Source: Tetrahymena thermophila SB210 (lineage: Eukaryota; Ciliophora; Oligohymenophorea; Hymenostomatida; Tetrahymenidae). Taken from it: 64,000 nt of DNA. The position numbers and the translations under genes are program-made. The stretch lies in contig NW_002476507.1 in NCBI RefSeq assembly GCF_000189635.1, positions 1 to 64,000 of the forward strand. Reading direction: 5' to 3'. Below, in pieces: positions 60,836 to 64,000 of the stretch (positions within the stretch are counted from its first letter, which is position 1; the number at the start of each line of letters is the position of its first letter). A model generated the notes under the pieces. The model saw nothing but the letters and a program-made list of their open reading frames with translations, made no database searches and had not been told where the DNA came from.

Positions 60836-63077
60836 ATGGCTTTTATCAACAAATTCAAAAATAAAAAAGCTGAAGACTAAGTTCCAGAAGGGGTAAAGGT
60901 TGAGTATAGCTCTTTTGGTTAACCCTAATCTAGCTACAACCCTAACTTGGTTCAATAAAATATGAATAGTAGTAATAAATTAAATTACATACACATCAGT
61001 ATTCTCAAATAAATTTATATATTATTAAATAGACCAGTCCTCATCATAGAATGGAAATCACAATAGTAGCAGCAGCAACAATAAATAATAAACAAGCTCT
61101 TTAGCTTAAACTTCAGGTAAAATTCTAAGATATTCATTCAATTTATTTAGTTTATTTTAAAATACAAAAGTTTGGAATGATGATCAGCCAGCAAAGTTAA
61201 ATAATACTGCAGCTAAATAAGTAAAGGGAAAGCCTAATTTTATGTAAAAAAACATACCCTAATAACCTGCTCCTGTATAGTAACCAGTAGAAAGCACTTA
61301 GAGTTAAAAGCCAGCAACTAATACTCCTGCTCCAGCACAAAGACAAGAAATAAATTTGAAAATTGAAAATTAACCAGTTGCAAAAAAAATAAAGTTTGAA
61401 ATTAAAAATGAATTCGATTTGTTAGATGACAACGATTTGAACTTTCCTGAATTGTAAATTATTACTTAATATTTGTTAAAAATTGAATTTATTTTCATTA
61501 AAATTCAAAGAGAGTTCCAAAAAAAGCTTGTAAATGATATTGTTGCACCTGGAGGTATTAGAATTAAGTAATAAGAAGATGTGTTAAATACATTTGCAGA
61601 TGATTGTCAAGCTTTCTATCCATGCGTTATAGGTTCATTATTGATAAATAAGTTTTTCTCAAATGAACAAAATGTGGTGAAGCAAGTAATTTTGAAAAAT
61701 AAATTTTTAGCAATATTAATAAGTTTTAATTTAAAAATTTTAGAGAGCTATTTATGCTTCTGAAATACTAGTTAAAAAGCATCAGAAATTTTAAGAGTAT
61801 TTCAAAAGATAGTAATTTATGGTATAAAAATCCTAGCAATTCAATATTGGTGATAGCAAATTTGTTTAATTATCTAACTAGCTTTTAGCTGTTGTCAGCA
61901 ATCCTTCTCTTGAAATTAAAGAGGTAATTAACTAATTTCTTTTGTGTTTGTATATCATTTCATTAAGAACAAAAATTTTAGTTTAGATTTAAATTTTATT
62001 AAATTAATAAATTTAACTTTTATAAAATTTCTATATTAATTTTCTTTAAATCTATTAAAATAGCAAGCTGATATAAACTTTAACTTCTCATAAGGAAATG
62101 ACTTAAGCAAATTTAGCAAAAAAAATGAACAACAATAACCACAATTAGGTTCTTAAGTAATATAAAAAAATAATTAGCAATAAGCGAGTAATGTTAACTT
62201 GATAGATGAGATAGATGTTTCAAATGGAATAGATTTACTTGGTGATTAATCAGTCTCTGCATCATAATCTAAACCTAAGTCTCTTTTCAATAATTTGAAC
62301 AAAAAGAAAACTAATGAAAACCAAGCTCCAGTTTAATAAAATCAAACCTAAAATTCTCAAATATAGTAACCTTAATAGCAGTCATAGCCTTCTTAAAATA
62401 CAAATGGTGAATCTAAAATAAAATAATTCATGAAGTTCAAAGGAAAATAAAACAACGAGAACAATTAAAATAATTTAAATAAAGATGGTGATCTTTTAAA
62501 TTTAATAGATGAATAAACAAACAATAATGGTAAAACTAATACTGCTAATAATCATCAAGGATTATAGGATCAATTCTCTCTCTTAAATTTATACACTCAT
62601 GAAAATAAAGAAAGTTAAAACTATAATTAAAATTATAACAACTTCTAATATCAAAATTCAAATAATAATAATAGTGCAACTTAATTTAATTAGTTTAATC
62701 CTCCTCATATTTAATAAACTGGATTATATCAACCATAATTCCCTCAACCTGGTTTTAATGGATAGCACGTTCCTGGATATCCTTACTAAAATAATGGATA
62801 TCCTCAATATCCCTAACAAGGATACTAACCTTATGGTTAATAAATGCAACCAAATATTTATGGTTACAATAACCCTGGTACATAAAATGCTCAAGCTTTT
62901 AAAACAATTCACATGGACTTTAGCGGATAAAATAATCACCTTTAAGAAAAATAAATATTAGACCTCAATAATTTCAAAATTGATGAAAACACTCCTAATC
63001 AAAAAAATAGCCAATAGCAAGCATAGAAAAGTAGATAGTAAATAAATGAAGGAGCCTTCGATTTTATTTCTCTCTGA
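60836..63077 (+). CDS. Possible ENTH/VHS-like adaptor with Pro/Tyr/Gln-rich tail, 623 aa
   Basis: Six exons (60836-60971, 61033-61116, 61171-61453, 61511-61685, 61744-61923, 62064-63077) sum to 624 codons. An N-terminal disordered Gln/Pro segment leads to F-D-L-L-D-D-N-D-L. Helical residues at about 163-290 follow (N-D-I-V-A-P-G-G-I-R-I, C-V-I-G-S-L-L-I-N-K-F, Q-R-A-I-Y-A-S-E-I-L-V-K-K-H), which resemble an ENTH/VHS-type solenoid. The long C-terminus carries repeated acidic-leucine motifs (N-L-I-D-E-I-D, I-D-L-L-G-D, D-L-L-N-L-I-D-E), then a Pro/Tyr/Gly/Gln-rich stretch (about 498-560), and ends F-D-F-I-S-L. Such motifs are typical of clathrin- and AP-binding adaptors, so a vesicle-coat role is plausible. 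The domain match is by eye and weak; the gene model itself is solid. Confidence 0.68.
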
Positions 63078-63652
63078 TCGAATGAGTGAATAATTTTAAA
63101 TCATCCAAAATAATTAATTTATTTATAGTTAGTTAGTTATATTTCTTTGTATTTATAATAAAAGTTTATTTTAGTTAAAGAATGAATTAAATCTATCCCT
63201 TTTTATGATTATTAAAATATAAACATATAAATATTTCAAGTTAAATTTGCAACAATTTAATAAAATATTAATAAATAAATGCTTTTTATTTACTTTGAAA
63301 CACAAATTATTATCATAAAAAATTAATCTTAAAAAGCATTATTATATTTATATTTTTGTAAAAAGCTATTTTGCTATTTTCTTTTGTTTGTAAATAAATA
63401 TTCCTCTTTTTTTTACTATCATAAATATTTCACAACTCTATTTTTTCTAATCAAAATTATTCTATTCAAATTAGTTTATTTTACTAAATTAATATTGTCA
63501 TTCATTAATTTAAAAAAATAAATAAAATTTAACAAATATATTTTTCAAATATTTTATTTATTAATTAAGATGAAAAAAGTAAAAAATTATTAACAAATTT
63601 TATTTGTTTATATTTTGAATTATTTATTTATCTTACTAATAAAGGGGTTTGA
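63078..63652. other. Intergenic region
   Basis: AT-rich DNA downstream of the adaptor-like gene; nothing recognised up to 63652. Confidence 0.55.
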
Positions 63653-64000
63653 GAAATATAGATTATATTTAAACCAACTAATACAAATATTAAAAATAAT
63701 TTCAATATTTATTACTTATTCTAGAACTAATGTGGTAACTCCGTTAAAAATAAATTATTTTAATAGCACTAAATTTTTCATTAAAATAACTTAGTAGAAT
63801 CAAAGAACAGTAAGATCTTCATTAGTTATTTTGGTGTGATATCATCAATTCTTTCTTTTCAACAATCAATCATTACTTAGGATCGAAATCTTATTTCTTT
63901 CTATTTAAATATAAAGGTTGTTTAATAATAGAGAGGAAAAATTGAAATAAATGTTTTCAAGAGGGGGGTGTTAGTTTATGATCAGAAATTTTGTGATAAA
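63653..64000 (+). other. Open frame running off the window edge, possible exon
   Basis: After a TGA at 63650-63652, one plus frame has no TGA for the remaining 116 codons. It has some coding-like sense (F-I-S-Y-F-G-V-I-S-S-I-L, R-G-K-I-E-I-N-V-F-K-R-G-V) and higher G content than its surroundings. No in-frame start codon or clear splice site was found, and the end is cut by the window. A TGA-free run of this length is not rare here, so support is weak. Confidence 0.2.

Noticed and set aside
62599-62961. Plus and minus ORFs within the last exon of the adaptor-like gene
   Set aside because: Both are out of frame with the Pro/Tyr/Gln-rich coding frame, which is continuous to 63077.

Overview
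The window is the left end of a ciliate macronuclear chromosome, most likely from Tetrahymena or a close oligohymenophorean relative. It opens with 452 bp of uninterrupted C4A2 telomere, it is very AT-rich, and all genes make sense only if TAA and TAG encode glutamine and TGA is the sole stop. Introns are short (mostly 49-110 nt), AT-rich and GT-AG. A standard-code ORF scan therefore shows only fragments; I rebuilt the gene models by hand with the ciliate code. For nearly every multi-exon model the exon lengths sum to a whole number of codons.

Layout: telomere (1-452); subtelomeric non-coding DNA with a possible gene relic; a TMBIM/Bax-inhibitor-type membrane protein (2599-3564, minus); a giant Gln/Asn-rich protein with C-terminal WD40 repeats (6283-12643); a coding-like relic with in-frame TGAs (12983-13609); an RCC1-repeat plus TKL-type kinase fusion (14890-18730); a protein kinase with a large insert in its catalytic domain and C-terminal TPRs (20637-24832); an MFSD1-like transporter (25538-27711); a 2871-residue receptor-like membrane protein (28304-38010, minus); DPM2 (39459-39686); an unrecognised gene (41468-43268, minus); a PhoD-like metallophosphatase with a C-terminal anchor (44121-45670); a B-box/SPRY TRIM-like protein (46138-47712, minus, 5' end unresolved); an unrecognised Ser/Asn-rich gene (49644-51531); an HP1/Pdd1-like chromodomain protein (52595-55102); a secreted Cys-rich protein (55936-56736); two neighbouring TPR genes (57541-58755, 58947-59833); and a possible clathrin-adaptor-like protein (60836-63077).

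There is no operon or obvious shared pathway. These are single genes separated by 0.2-2.7 kb of AT-rich DNA, as usual in Tetrahymena. Membrane/secretory and signalling genes dominate: receptor, transporter, DPM2 for dolichol-phosphate-mannose synthesis in the ER, PhoD, two kinases and several TPR proteins.

The most unusual object is the receptor-like gene. Its predicted cytoplasmic tail carries about 63 tandem seven-residue units (D-K-D-G-N-R/K-I) encoded by a 21-bp repeat, with an internal duplication at exactly 441 bp (21 units). Names rest on motif recognition by eye; no database search was run.
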